This document shows positions 39,005 to 50,589 of a stretch of DNA of 64,000 bases, piece by piece. Numbering within the stretch: the stretch's first letter is position 1; the number at the start of each line of letters is the position of its first letter. The notes beneath the pieces were generated by a model. That model was not told the origin of the DNA, did not search any database, and was given only the letters and a program-made list of their open reading frames with translations. The stretch covers positions 16,516,178 through 16,580,177 of the forward strand of contig NC_092579.1 of NCBI RefSeq assembly GCF_037975245.1, in the 5' to 3' direction. The position numbers were made by a program, and so were the translations under genes. Source of the DNA: Apostichopus japonicus (lineage: Eukaryota > Echinodermata > Holothuroidea > Aspidochirotida > Stichopodidae).

Positions 39005-40050
39005 TCACTGCTAAATGTACGAGACACGGTGCCTTAGCCTGTTGGAACCAGTCGGTATTTGGTGTTGTCTGTTTTTTGCTAAATGTACAAGACACAGTGC
39101 CTTCGCCTGTTGGAACCAGTCGGTAATTGGTGTGGTCTGTTTTTTGTGCTAAATGTTCGAGACACTGTGCCTTAGCCTGTTGGAACCAGTCGGTATTTGG
39201 TGTGGTCAGTTTTTGTGCTAAATGTACAAGACACGGTGCATTAGCCTGTTGGAACCAGTCGGTATTTGGTGTGTTCTTGTTTTTGTGTTAAATGTACGAG
39301 ACACGGTGCCTTGAGCCTGTTGGAACCAGTCAGTATATGAAGCTAATTGGTGTCTTAGTTTAGTGGCATGAGATGCTAATTAATGTAGTCTGTTTTTGTG
39401 CTAAATTATTGAGACATGGTACGTTAGTTTATTGGTATTAGGTTTTAATTAGTGTCGTGTGTTTTGTGCCAAATGTAGGAGACATTGTGCCTTAGTCTGT
39501 TTGAACCAGTCGGTATTTGGTGTTGCCTGTTTTTGTGCATTAGCCTGTTGGAACCAATCGGTATTTGGTGTTCTTGTTTTTGTGTTAAATGTACGAGACA
39601 CGGTGCCTTAAGCCTGTTGGAACCAGTCGGTATTTGATTTGGTTTTTTTGTGTGCTAAAACTACTATTCTTACAGAAAGGCTGAACAAGTTCCATGATAT
39701 AGCTTGAACAGAGTTACACATTCCACTCATTCCAAGCAACCATGACAACTTCAAAATGAAGCTTATTGGTGTCTTAGTTTAGTGGCATGAGATGCTAATT
39801 AATATAGTCTGTTTTGTGCTAAATTAATGAGACATGGTGCCTTAGTTTATTGGTATTAGTTTTTAATTAGTGTTGTCTGTTTTGTGCCAAATGTAGGAGA
39901 CATTGTGCCTTAGCCTGTTTGAACCAGGTGGTATTTGGTGTTGCCTGTTTTTGTGCTAAATGTATAAGACCTCAGCCTTAGCCTGTTGGAACCAGTCGGT
40001 AATTGGAACCAGTCGGTAATTGGAACCAGTCAATAATTGGTGGTGTGTTT
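39005..40050. repeat. 70-bp minisatellite (gctaaatgtacgagacac)
   Basis: The unit runs gtgctaaatgtacgagacac, ggtgccttagcctgttggaa, ccagtcggtatttggtgtgg, then tctgttttt. It recurs every 68-75 bp from 39005 to 39660 and more loosely to 40050. Confidence 0.9.
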
Positions 40051-40218
40051 GCATTAAACGTTTTGTTTGGTAAAGATCTCAACTCCACCAAATACGAGAA
40101 GATCCTTCAAGCCTGTCCTCTACAGAGACATCTGGAAATGTTATCTGGAGGTGATTTAAAAGAAATTGGAGAAAAATTAAGTTTCAAGGGAAACATCATT
40201 GTGAGCCAGAATCATTAA
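40051..40218 (+). pseudogene. ABCC-type transporter NBD1 exon fragment, copy 2
   Basis: The open frame reads ALNVLFGKDLNSTKYEKI, then LQACPLQRHLEMLSGGD and LKEIGEK. It aligns with the NILFG..........AC.L..DLE.L..GD.TEIGEKG segment of ABCC transporters such as MRP1. The signature LSGGQ that should follow is replaced by LSFKG and a TAA. There is no acceptor upstream, and the exon is fused in frame to minisatellite sequence. About 190 bp around it is duplicated from or to 38831-39010. It is a relic, with no function expected. Confidence 0.65.
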
Positions 40219-40254
40219 CATCAGTCTTGTCCTCTCAACAGTTGATTGTTGTCA

Positions 40255-40910
40255 AGATCAGTGCTAAATGTAGGAGAGACAGTGCCTTAGCCTGTTGGAA
40301 CCAGTCGGTGTTTGGTGTGGTCTGTTTCGTGATAAATTAAAGAGACATTGTGGCTTAGTTTGGTGGAATGAGTAGCTAATTAGTGTGGTCTGTTTGTGCT
40401 TAATTGAAGAGAAGTGCTGTGATAATTTGTTGGTTATTAGTGTGGTGTGTTTGTATTAAATTTATAAGTTTTGCCTTAGTTTTCTGATATGAGTTGCTAA
40501 CTAGTGTGGTCTGTTTTTGTGCTAAATTAATGAGACCCGGTGCCTTAGTTTGTTGGAATCATTTTGTCATTAGTAATTTGGTTGTCTTAAATTGATGATT
40601 GTTGCCTTAGATTGATTGAAAGAGTTGCCAATTAGTGTGGTCTGGGTTGTGGTTAATTAAAAAGACAGTTGATTGTTGTCAAGATCAGAAAACTCAAAGA
40701 TGAGCTCATTTGATGATAACCACCAGGTAAGCTAGAAAGCTGCAATATACAGTCAAGGTTAGTCATAAGAAAGACAGGTTCCTAAAAATTTAATATATAT
40801 TTACTTATGTCTTCACCATTTAAGTTTCAATCACAGCCTAAACTTTGTTGGAATAAGTTGCTAATTAGTGTTTAATGTTTTGTGCTTAATGTACGAGACT
40901 TACTTTGAAG
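40255..40910. repeat. Diverged continuation of the 70-bp minisatellite
   Basis: Degenerate units carry gtgccttagtttgttgga and gctaattagtgtggtctgtt. They begin right behind the second ABCC fragment and continue weakly to about 40910. Confidence 0.75.
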
Positions 40911-42045
40911 AAAACTGGCTCATTTCTTTTGCATTCCTCTCCTTTCCTTAGGGTTCTGTGGACTATGTTGGTCAACAGTTAGCTTTTTGACATAGCGCCA
41001 CCCCATCATCCTTCACTCTATGACTTACCCATCATTTACCGAACGTACACGTCCTTGGATACAGCGCTACCGAGTATACTTTCGATTTATAGTGTGTCTC
41101 TTCAAAAGGAGTTCCTATTCTTTCCGTCTGCCGTCTTAGGCTGGAGACTAATTCTTTCTGGTAAGTGAAGTCTATGATCAATTTCATTGTATAGAAGCCA
41201 TTTAAAACCCGTAGGGAGGGGCTGTTTTGCCAGTATGGCAACTCCTAACCCACCTATAACAGCACCCCTAGTCGAAAACCTAACCCTCTCTGATTTTGAA
41301 ATAGACATTAATGACTGGATCCCTGTACAAAAATAGCAGAAAAAGACAACGTCCAAACTCTGTTGACATAAACCCACATCCTAACTCCAAACCAACCACC
41401 AAAAAGTCCGCTCAAACAATCATTGTATCAGGAATCTTACCAGAACTATCAAAAAACCCAATAACCCTTGCTAAACTAATCAATGAAGAAAAACCAAATG
41501 CCATGAACTCAAATATAAACGATCTTCGTAGTAACAACATCCTAATCACCCCCATGACCCTAAATCTGCAAATATCCTCCTGAAACCATGGACTCAAAAG
41601 ACTAAACTAGGCAACCCCAAACCAAGAATGCCCTAAAAAGTAAGACAAAGAAACTTCTCTGTAGTAGCCTGTGGCATAAACCCTGAAATTCAAATCAAAG
41701 ATATTGAACAAGAACTCAAAGACCAAGAATACACCCCAATACAACTAAAAGACTCATTAGTCACGCCACAAACAATCCAATTTGGAAAGTAAAAATAACG
41801 TTTGAAGAACAAGAACCTCAACAATCCCTAATCAAACAAGGTTTCTACTTAGGATACTCTAAACACAAAACAGAAGAATACCACAACCCCCCCCCCCCCC
41901 CCCAAATCACTCAATGTTTCAAATGTCAACTTTTTGGACACACCCACCATACTTGCAAGAATCAAACCAGATGTCTCAGATGTGGCGAAAACCACAGAGT
42001 TTTTTTTCACTGTCACCGAGACGACGCTCAATGAAGCTGAACAGG

Positions 42046-42510
42046 TGGTTGTAGGTTTTAATCCATTTATTTACACGCGTGGTTTTAACAAGACCACGAT
42101 GAAAACTAGAAAGTAAAGATATCAAAGCATCAATATACAAACATTGGTGAAATAAACACATGAATTGAACAAATCAATAATAACATAATAATGCATAATA
42201 TTTCTCCTTATAAATAATGCACAAAAGGAAGAAGTACAACAAATAACATTTGGTAACATGAAACAAGACATAGAGAAAGATTGGCGACAATTACATTCTT
42301 GATAATTATAACTTAACTTACAATTGTTAAAAATACGCAAGTATACATCGAATACGTAATTGTACATCGATTACATAGGTATGCAAATCTTGGAGGTGGA
42401 TATGAAAGGCAACCAGTAAATGGGCAGTATTGACCTCTGCCCGACCTCGACCAAGCGGAAAATTCCCTTTGGTCACGCTAAGTAAATAGCACACATCGGC
42501 AACAATGACA
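42046..42510 (-). mobile_element. BEL/Pao-type LTR
   Basis: On the minus strand the 465-bp segment starts TGTCATTGTTGCC and ends ACAACCA, so it has TG..CA borders. A polypurine tract AGTGGGGGGAG lies immediately before it (42511-42521). AATAAA (complement of 42066-42071) sits near its 3' end. It is the 3' LTR of the fragment at 42511-43055. The 5' LTR is absent. Confidence 0.75.
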
Positions 42511-43060
42511 CTCCCCCCACTGGAATACGTCATATTCAAGTATAATAATGCCTACAATACCTAAACCACCGCATCGATGTACATTAAATTCCATAACAGC
42601 TTTAGCAATCAAAATTGTGACGTAAAGCTTCTAAACCAAGTAAATAACTATAAAGCCTCACACACCTGACAGCTCAACAACGAAGATAAAACACATCAAC
42701 TATATATTTACATAGAAATTCAACGATAATGCTTGCAAACACGCTGAGAATGCAGATTCAAGTAAAACAATCTTAGTAATAGGACGAACCAGCTCGGTAG
42801 TCCTAGTCTTAACTCTTACCGACCTAACTAACCTACTACAGTTAACACTAACAACCAGCGCCAACGGCCAGAGGTTACGGGGAGTCATTTCATCTAAGAT
42901 TAAAACCAAGTCACCGACTGCCAGATTATCTGTGACCCCCGTCCACTTAGACCTCTTTTGCAATTCAGGTAGATATAATTTAACCACTTTCGCCAGAATT
43001 GGTTAGCTAGGTGCTGGACATGCCTCCAGCGGCGACGAAAACTGTCAACAGAGTTAGAGA
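42511..43060 (-). pseudogene. BEL/Pao integrase C-terminal fragment
   Basis: The minus frames read RRRWRHVQHLANQFWRKWL and, after a frame break, YLPELQKRSKW, then NLAVGDLVLILDEMTPRNLW. That is the end of a BEL/Pao integrase including its C-terminal VGDLVL.D beta-barrel segment, and it runs into the LTR. Everything upstream (gag, protease, reverse transcriptase, integrase core) is missing. The fragment is inside LINE ORF1, so it arrived later than the LINE. Confidence 0.8.
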
Positions 43061-43379
43061 CTGTCCCGAACAAAAAGAAAACACAAAATGTGCCAATTGG
43101 TAGGGACTCATGTGGCCCTTTACAAAGGATGCCCAAAATTTAAAAAAGCTAAAACTGAAGCTAATAACAAACAACAAGAACAAAGAACCTATGCAAATAT
43201 AACCAAATCTACCCATAAAATTGAAATAACAAATAGAATCGTCACTGAAGAAAAACTTAATATCGCAACCTTTGTAATTGAATTAGTACAATACCTTCCA
43301 AATAGCCGACATTAATATTAAATCCGACGACCTTGCGATATAAACGATTGGTATAGTGCCACTAAATATGCAAAAATGC

Positions 43380-45200
43380 CTCCTTCCCTGGTCTTGACAA
43401 CATAAATGACCTAATGCTAAAAGATTCCCCTCCGTCGGCCTCCGATATTCATTTCCCATTATTTAACGAACTCCTTAGAATCGGTTATTTCCCAACCCTG
43501 TGGAAATCCGCCAAAATGATTTTAATACAGAAACTAAGTAAAGACACACCAAAATTCAAAACTATCGACCAATTAGTCTCCTCCCAGCCTTAGGTAAGAT
43601 TTTCAAAAGAATTATAGATAGCCGCACCAGAACCCACCTAGAGCAAAATAATCACTTTGCCCGTATCAATCAGGCTAAATCCGCGCACACAAATCTACAA
43701 TAAACCAAACTTTCCGCCTTTCCGAAGAAATTTGCATCGGCTTCATAAAAAAACATGATACCACTGCCCTCTTCCTTGATGCCGAAAAGGCGTTCGACAA
43801 AACTTGGCACAACGGCATAAGAATTTAACTACTTAACTTTAATCTCCCCTCCAATTACACCAGACTTCTTTCCTCTTTCCTTAGTGAGCGCAACACAAAA
43901 AAATACTACAAAAACCAATACTCAAAACCTATTCCACTTCGTGCAGGCACCCCTAAGGGCGCTGTTCTCAGCCCCTCCCCTTCACCCTATTTGTTAATGA
44001 TTTGAACATCCCCCCTCTATCTAAATGCAACTATAGTCAGTACACTGATGACATAGCCATTTGGAGTAGCAGTAAAAATATCTATATGACGGAACTAAAT
44101 ATTAAAAAAGCAATTACACATCTCGAAAATTGGTGCTCAATGTGGAGAACAAAAATAAATCCCTCAAAATCTAACCTAGCCAATTTCTCCATAATAAACT
44201 CAAAATATCATAAACATATTTCCAAAATTAATCTTTTCAACACCTCAATCACTGCTACTCCTAACGCAACCTTCCTCGGTACCATTTTCGATAGCAAATT
44301 ATTGTTTAATCTACATTGTACCAGAACTGCAGGACGCTGCTGGTTCCAACTTCCATTCAAATCCTGTCACACAAATATAACTTCCCTCCGAAAACAATTA
44401 TCCAAATCTATAAATCCAAAGTTAAACCGATTCTCAGTTACGGGAGCATCTCCCTGCTTACCATCTCTATTCCCAATAAACAAATTTTAAACAGAATCCA
44501 CACCACAGCTTATCGACTCGCACTCAAAATCCCTACCTATATTGCTACTTTGTACGTTCTCCGTGCAGGAAACACAAAATCTACTTTCACCCGACTTGGA
44601 GAATTCAACACCAAGTTATACAAAAACAGCCTCGAGAACGACACTTTGATTGAAGACCTCCCCCTGAAATACAAAGTGGCAACAACTCACTACACAAAAA
44701 CCAAACCCTTTCTGTATTCACACTTGTTACTACTTAAAATCTCATTCCATTAAAAAAATCCTTTCCTAAATGGGTCTAGGCCCCGACTCCAAGTATACTT
44801 ATATATACAGAACAAAACAAACAACTCCAACAATGACTGATTGATTAAAACAAAGTAGCAACCACTCCCATACCAAACAATAGAAAACGCAACCACTCCC
44901 TACCCAAACAATAGAAACCACTCCGTCTCCACAATCCTCAGTACTTAGAAATTCCTCTCCTTTAGAAGTCCCTCCCTAATTGGCTCTTCGACTCCGACCT
45001 CGGGTATGATTATGGCTATCCTGTCCAATGTAAATATATAAGACTTCATTTACCAGCAATTCCCTGACTGAACATACACAACTTTTCCAAGGAAAAAAAA
45101 GGAAAAAAAATGTTTATTCTATAAAAACAAACTTATTATCCCCCGTAGGACCTCTCGCCAGGTCGACCAGGGGTTAAACTCCTTTTGATTCGATATCAAC
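43380..45200 (+). pseudogene. LINE ORF2 reverse-transcriptase remnant and 3' tail
   Basis: Broken frames contain YRPISLLPALGKIF near 43560, AEKAFDKTWHNG near 43780, GTPKGAVLSP near 43950 and YTDDIAIW at 44040-44063. These are consecutive reverse-transcriptase motifs of the Jockey/I/CR1 group, with YTDD as the catalytic box (YxDD). A thumb-like open frame follows to 44753. The endonuclease domain expected before 43380 is missing, and ORF1 joins the linker directly. Numerous stops and frameshifts are present. The tail has aacaacaacaaaaac repeats near 45200. Confidence 0.8.
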
Positions 45201-45452
45201 AACAACAAAAACAAAGCTTTTACTTGAATTAAAAAAAGAAGTACCTAATTTCATTTATTTCAATTCATTTATTTATTTTTGTTCTATCTTAACATAAGTA
45301 TGACATATGACATAGAAGGAGATAAGAAACAAAACTTGTGAAAGGAAGTGTACTAAAAAACCCTATAGAGCTTGTCGGGTAGTGTAATAACTCCCTAAAA
45401 AACTTAATGTGGAAGACATCATGAGTAGATTTTGGTTTCATTTAATCGATAG

Positions 45453-47081
45453 GTAGAGGTTGAGGAATTGGACACTCTTGCGCAAGATATCAACAGCTTG
45501 AAGTACTCTGCTCAGGCGGCCTCCATTCTAGGTATGTACTTATACTTGTATAATATAATAATAAACATAATAATCAAAATAATAATCAATTTACTGTGTT
45601 TGGAAAGAAACTTTTTGCTGCTGTGGATGAAGATTAAGGATTCTTGTTTTTCAAAAGGCAAATGCAAGATGGACTATATATGAAAGGATGAATACCAACA
45701 ATTTAAGAGAAGAAATTGGGTGGGGGGAGGAGGAATCAGACAAAGACCATCATGCTACTACCCTGTTAATTTTGTGTAGGACCCTGGTTAATTTAAAAGG
45801 AAGAAATCCCTTTAGTACCCTTGAGTTTCTGAAAGGTTTCTTCTTTGGGATAACGGTGGAGAGACATATCGATGTTCTCTTTTGGGTCTGATCGTCAGGA
45901 AAATGCAGATTAAACTGCCATGTCCATTTGGAACCTGGGAATTGAACCCAGAACCCAAATTTACATCAGAGCATAGAAAATGATTCAGAGAAATATGGCA
46001 TTTATATAAATAATCTGTTGTTTTCTTTCCCAAATTTTTCTCTTTGGTTAAACATTTGAGTAAAAAGATTCATTCGGTTGGAAGCAGCACCGCCCTTTTT
46101 CACCCTTTTTATTTGGGAGGGGGGGGGGGGGGGTTGGGGGAGACCTATTATCCAAGTTAGGGTCTGAAAATATTACAATAGGATTATTGTGGTGGACAGG
46201 ACAGACAACAGTTATTTTTGCTTGTAGCTGAATGTATGATGTCCAGGGATCACAAGGAAGTATCAAAAGCCCGATCAAAAATGCCGTATTTTTGTTCTAT
46301 CGAAATTTGTCAGAATAAAGAAATTGAAAGCCAAAATATAAAGAGTTATCTGGCCGTGCAGACTGCGATTGAACCAGTCTTTGTCATCTACAAATAATAG
46401 AAAGTTGGTATCCATTTCTGTTTGTGACAGCAACAACAAAAAATGACTGCAAATTAACAAGTTTTTGTAAACTTTCTCTATTCAGGGATTCGAATCTCCA
46501 CTCGAATATAACCCCCCTACTTATGAACTGTCACATAGCTCAAGGTGACAAACTTACGACAACGATGAGAAAAGGCCTTGTGTGGTTCCTAATTCAATGA
46601 CGTTTCTCACATTTAATTGAAATGACTTCCCCCACCCTCCGGATTATCCTCACCATAGAAAATACCCTCCACCCAAAAATACTTTAAAAAAAAAAGAGGC
46701 CATGGCTTACCGAGAACCTCTCTGCGTTCATTTTTCAGATTCCAATGAACCTTCCATCAGCAAAGGAATGGCGCAACTCGGTCTGAAGGACAATCGACCG
46801 CTGGCAGAACGGCTTGACCGGTACAACCCAACCAGCCGGACCTGGCCGCCAAGCCCAACTTCACCGCATTCCCACCGGACTTTAAGCCGTCACCGTGCAA
46901 ACCGCTCTTCTTTGACATAGCTCTGAACCATATAGAGTTACCCTCCATGGACGAGAAACTGGAAAAAAGAATAACACTCACTTTTTTAACGTGGCTTGGC
47001 AAAAAAAATGAAGAATATTCAAAATGGGAATTGGAATTTTATATATTTTGGATTTGGTGTTTGTGTGTTTATCTCGTTTAA
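45453..47081 (+). CDS. SRP68: SRP68 3' portion: last two exons, final exon frameshifted
   Basis: Exon 45453-45531 (VEVEELDTLAQ..LKYSAQAASIL, phase 1 end) joins exon 46739-47081 after a strong acceptor (gttcatttttcag). The join gives ILDSNEPSISKG..LKDNRPLAERLDRY. In another frame follow FPPDFKPSPCKPLFFD and IALNHIELPSMDEKLE. These match the C-terminus of SRP68 (KDNKPL.ER.., FPP.F.PIPCKPLFFDLALNHV..P.L.DKLE). SRP68 pairs with SRP72 in the signal recognition particle, which targets nascent secretory proteins to the ER, and this C-terminal part contacts SRP72. The frame changes at about 46815-46842, equivalent to one missing base near an accc run. Either the assembly is wrong or the copy is damaged. 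Upstream exons were not found in the window. The LINE and ABCC relics lie there. Confidence 0.8.
45905..46010 (-). mobile_element. Possible tRNA-like SINE fragment
   Basis: The minus strand has a B-box-like CTGGGTTCAATTCCCAG with a perfect 5-bp T-stem. The upstream A box is unclear. It lies in the SRP68 intron. Confidence 0.35.
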
Positions 47082-48250
47082 GTGGAAAAGAAGAAAAAAA
47101 CAGCATCTTTATTTTATGGGGCTTTAAAGTTTTAAAAATGAGTTTCGGTTGATGATTTCTTGGTCTACAAACATTGTGGTGCTCGACCGACTGAAACTTA
47201 ATGGGGATGTTAAGGTGACTGAATTTAATATTGGCAGGAGTTATGGATGGTAGTTGCAAGGACCAGTGGTGGGGGGGGGGGGGGGTTGTGAGGCGAAGGA
47301 TCAAGAAGGAGAAATGAAAGTGTTGAAAGTGAAGAGGGAGAATCTTTTAATTGAATTTTCAGTTTGCAGTAGCACAGGTTTACTGATAAGGTTATATTTA
47401 AAGAAAGTGCCAATAATGCACTATTGGGGGTGTGGTAGTCGGAGGGGGGGGATTGAGTTTGCAATGAAAGGGAGCAACCTTTCCACATTTATGTTGTTTG
47501 TGCTATGGTAGTATCGTTTCCTTTTTCAAACTGGAGGGTAAAAATGTAAAAATTAAGAGTTATCTAAAACTAATTTCAAATCAGGTTTAGTTAATAAATG
47601 AAAGTTAAAGAAAATGATATTCTTGGTATCAGAGGTGCCACGGTATTTTAAACTCAAGCAGCCATGGAAGGCCACCTCCTTTTTATTGGGAACTTGTTGT
47701 CAAGCTAACCTATGGATCCAAGCACTGTCTGGCTAAAGTAAGATGGGGTTTTTTATTTTTATCTAGGAGAAATCCATTCTTTTTCCCCTCATGTGAAAAT
47801 GGTCTTCCAAATGTTTAAAAAAAAAATGTCCAAAAAGAATGTACTGGTGTGAATTGGATAGCCACCTGGTGTGAAGTAAAAAGGCCATAGGGCTTATGCC
47901 ATATGTATATGTGACTGCTTAGCATCATTAAATAACTGCCCTCCAGGCTGATATTATAAATAATAGAAACATTATAGAAACTAACTGTCTGTTGTCACCC
48001 AACCTTCTCAATAGTAGATGCAGGTATCACTAAGAATGTTTATGAAAGATGTATTGCATGTTTTGATTAGTATTTGCATAATAATTTGATAAGGGATAAC
48101 CTGTTTCTGGACAGGTAGTTGAAGGGTATTAACATTGGTGGGAGGGATGAAGGTATATCCTGTCCATGAACTGATTTGTCATTAAAAAAAAAGAAGTTAT
48201 TTCCAGGTATCACACTCTTTTTTTTCTTTCTTCCTTTTACTTGAGTATTG
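47082..48250. other. 3' flank of SRP68
   Basis: A/T-rich sequence with G runs at 47264-47285 and 47443-47450. Open frames on both strands around 47225-47511 are compositionally biased and have no domain. No gene was assigned. Confidence 0.45.
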
Positions 48251-48254
48251 TAAA

Positions 48255-48330
48255 AGGAAAAGCAGAGGTTGAGTTTGAGCCAGGGACCTTGAGATGCAAA
48301 AGCAAAAGTCTTAACCACTAGACCATTAGG
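48255..48330 (-). mobile_element. tRNA-derived SINE head
   Basis: The minus strand reads TGGTCTAGTGGTTAAGAC (A box), then after about 35 bp GGCTCAAACTC (degenerate B box). The T-stem pairs poorly, so this is a SINE relic and not a tRNA. Confidence 0.5.
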
Positions 48331-48439
48331 TAGAACTCTGATTACAAAAGCTTTACAAATATTTAAAGATCCTGCTGTTTGGACTTAGTCTTTTTTTGTA
48401 AAACATTTTCTCCACTACTCCCTCACCCCCCGATTAGCT

Positions 48440-48690
48440 AGTCAGGGGGGGAGGGGTGGCGGCGAACTCACCTTGTCCGCGTTGAACCTTGTCAGGGGGA
48501 GGGGTGGCAGCGAACTCCACTTGTCTGCGCCTTTACCTTGTCAGGGGGGGCGGCGACCTCACCTGGTCCGCACCCTCACCCCCTCTTACCTTTGCCCCCT
48601 CTCACCTTCGGTACTCACCTTGTCCACCTGCCAGGAGGAGGGGGACCGCCCGCCTTTGGGATCCACCTTATCCACTTGTCAGAACTCCTT
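48440..48690. repeat. G/C-rich 50-bp degenerate repeat
   Basis: Units built on ccttgtcagggggaggggtg and gcggcgaactcaccttgtcc recur about four to five times. Open frames across it in all three plus frames are artefacts of the composition. Confidence 0.7.
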
Positions 48691-48890
48691 GTCAGAACTC
48701 CTTTTGCGAATACTCACCTGGGACTTGAACCGATGCAATCCAAACCAATCACTTACTGAACGATGGAATAACCAATTACACCATTTCGGTTCCCTCTGGA
48801 AAAACTTCGTTTCTTATATTTATACTTCCACTCCCTCCAAAGAACAGAAAAGTAAAAGGCTCTGTCTGGACATTAACCGCAGACATGATG

Positions 48891-50110
48891 CTCTGTCTGG
48901 GGATCGAACCGGAGACATGGAGTTTGTCTGTGTCTCTCCAGTCCAGAGCACTACCAACTGCGCCACTAGAACTGTTGAGAATTAATGCTTGTTTCTAATA
49001 TTTAAACTTCAAAGTCCAGAATGTAAGAAGGAAAAGAGAAGAAAATCAAAATGCTCTGTCTGGGGATCGAACCGGAGACATGGAGTTTGTCTGTGTCTCT
49101 CCAGTCCAGAGCACTACCAACTGCGCCACTAGAACTGTTGAGAATTAATGCTCGTTTCTAATATTTAAACTTCAAGTCCAGAATGGAAGAAGGAAAAGAA
49201 CAGAAAATCAAAATGCTCTGTCTGGGGATCGAACCGGAGACATGGAGTTTGTCTGTGTCTCTCCAGTCCAGAGCACTACCAACTGCGCCACTAGAACTGT
49301 TGAGAATTAATGCTCGTTTCTAATATTTAAACTTCAAAGTCCAGAATGGAAGAAGGAAAAGAGAAGAAAATCAAAATGCTCTGTCTGGGGATCGAACCAG
49401 AGACTTGGAGTTTGTCTGTCTCTCTGCAGTCCAGAGCACTACCAACTGCGCCACTAGAACTGTTGAGAATTAATGCTCGTTTCTAATATTTAAACTTCAA
49501 AGTCCAGAATGTAAGAAGGAAAAGAGAAGAAAATCAAAATGCTCTGTCTGGGGATCGAACCGGAGACATGGAGTTTGTCTGTGTCTCTCCAGTCCAGAGC
49601 ACTACCAACTGCGCCACTAGAACTGTTGAGAATTAATGCTCGTTTCTAATATTTAAACTTCAAAGTCCAGAATGTAAGAAGGAAAAGAGAAGAAAATCAA
49701 AATGCTCTGTCTGGGGATCGAACCGGAGACATGGAGTTTGTCTGTCTCTCTGCAGTCCAGAGCACTACCAACTGTGTCACTAGAACTGTTGAGAATTAAT
49801 GCTCGTTTCTAATATTTAAACTTCAAAGTCCAGAATGGAAGAAGGAAAAGAGAAGAAAATCAAAATGCTCTGTCTGGTGATCGAACCGGAGAAATGGAGT
49901 TTGTCTGTCTCTCTGCAGTCCAGAGCACTACCAACTGTGCCACTAGAACTGTTGAGAATTAATGCTCGTTTCTAATATTTAAACTTCAAGTCCAGAATGG
50001 AAGAAGGAAAAGAGAAGAAAATCAAAATGCTCTGTCTGGGGATCGAACCAGAGACTTGGAGTTTGTCTGTGTCTCTATGCAGTCCAGAGCACTACCAACT
50101 GTGCCACTAG
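48891..50110 (-). repeat. Tandem array of eight 163-bp units with tRNA-like cores
   Basis: The units start at about 48891, 49054, 49216, 49379, 49542, 49705, 49868 and 50030. On the minus strand each carries TGGCGCAGTTGGTAGTGC (A box), a CTGGACTGGAGAGAC region and CCGGTTCGATCCCC (B box). The rest is an attaatgctcgtttctaat linker and a purine-rich segment. The A and B boxes fit RNA polymerase III promoters well in most units. The T-stem (TCCGG against CCCAG) does not pair fully and the acceptor stem is poor, so these are tRNA-derived and not functional tRNA genes. Similarity between units is high. Confidence 0.88.
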
Positions 50111-50440
50111 AACTGTTGAGAATTGATACTCGTTTTTAAAATTTAATCTTCACAACATTAGGAGGCAAATAAATAGAAAACCAAATGCATCCTCTGGTGT
50201 TGTCTCATTTTTTTCCAGTTTAATGACAATTTCATTGCACAAAACAATAATAAATATGCAAAATTATACATCATAACAACTGCGCCACATTAACTGATAC
50301 TTGAGAAATGATAGGCTTTTCTAATATTTTAACTTCAAAATGAGGAAAAGAAATACCAAATCAATACATCCTCTGGGAGTTGAATTCTAGACAAAGAGTT
50401 TGTCTTACTTACTAAGTACATAGCACTAACCACTGTAAAT
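50111..50440 (-). repeat. Decayed edge units of the tRNA-like array
   Basis: Weak copies of the 163-bp unit (aactgcgccacatta, tttctaatattttaactt, atcctctgggagttgaattc) extend the array to about 50440, where its similarity fades. Confidence 0.6.
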
Positions 50441-50589
50441 GTTTAGAAATAATTATTATTTATTTGATTTGATTTATTTTGTTTCTTCACGTGCAAATAT
50501 CCACTCGTCTTTGAGCTACACATAAACCTCCACCGCATACAAAATAACGAATTGACGTATAATTACAATAAAACAGACTCCCCAAATAC

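Larger units (their letters stand above)
41235..43320 (+). pseudogene. LINE ORF1 remnant with zinc knuckles (interrupted)
   Basis: The frame opens at ATG 41235 (MATPNPPITAPLVENL..) and breaks at a TAG after WIPVQK, continuing in other frames. Near 41905-42010 are CFKCQLFGHTHHTC and CLRCGENH, gag-type CCHC knuckles that bind nucleic acid, and a third is split off at about 43087 (CANW..THVALYKGC). The organisation is that of ORF1 proteins of Jockey/CR1-like non-LTR retrotransposons. A BEL/Pao fragment is inserted at about 42046-43055, between the second and third knuckles. Stops and frameshifts make it inactive. Confidence 0.75.

Noticed and set aside
48891-50110. Functional tRNA gene cluster
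   Set aside because: Although A and B boxes are good, the T-stem mismatches and the acceptor stem does not pair. The units look SINE-derived.
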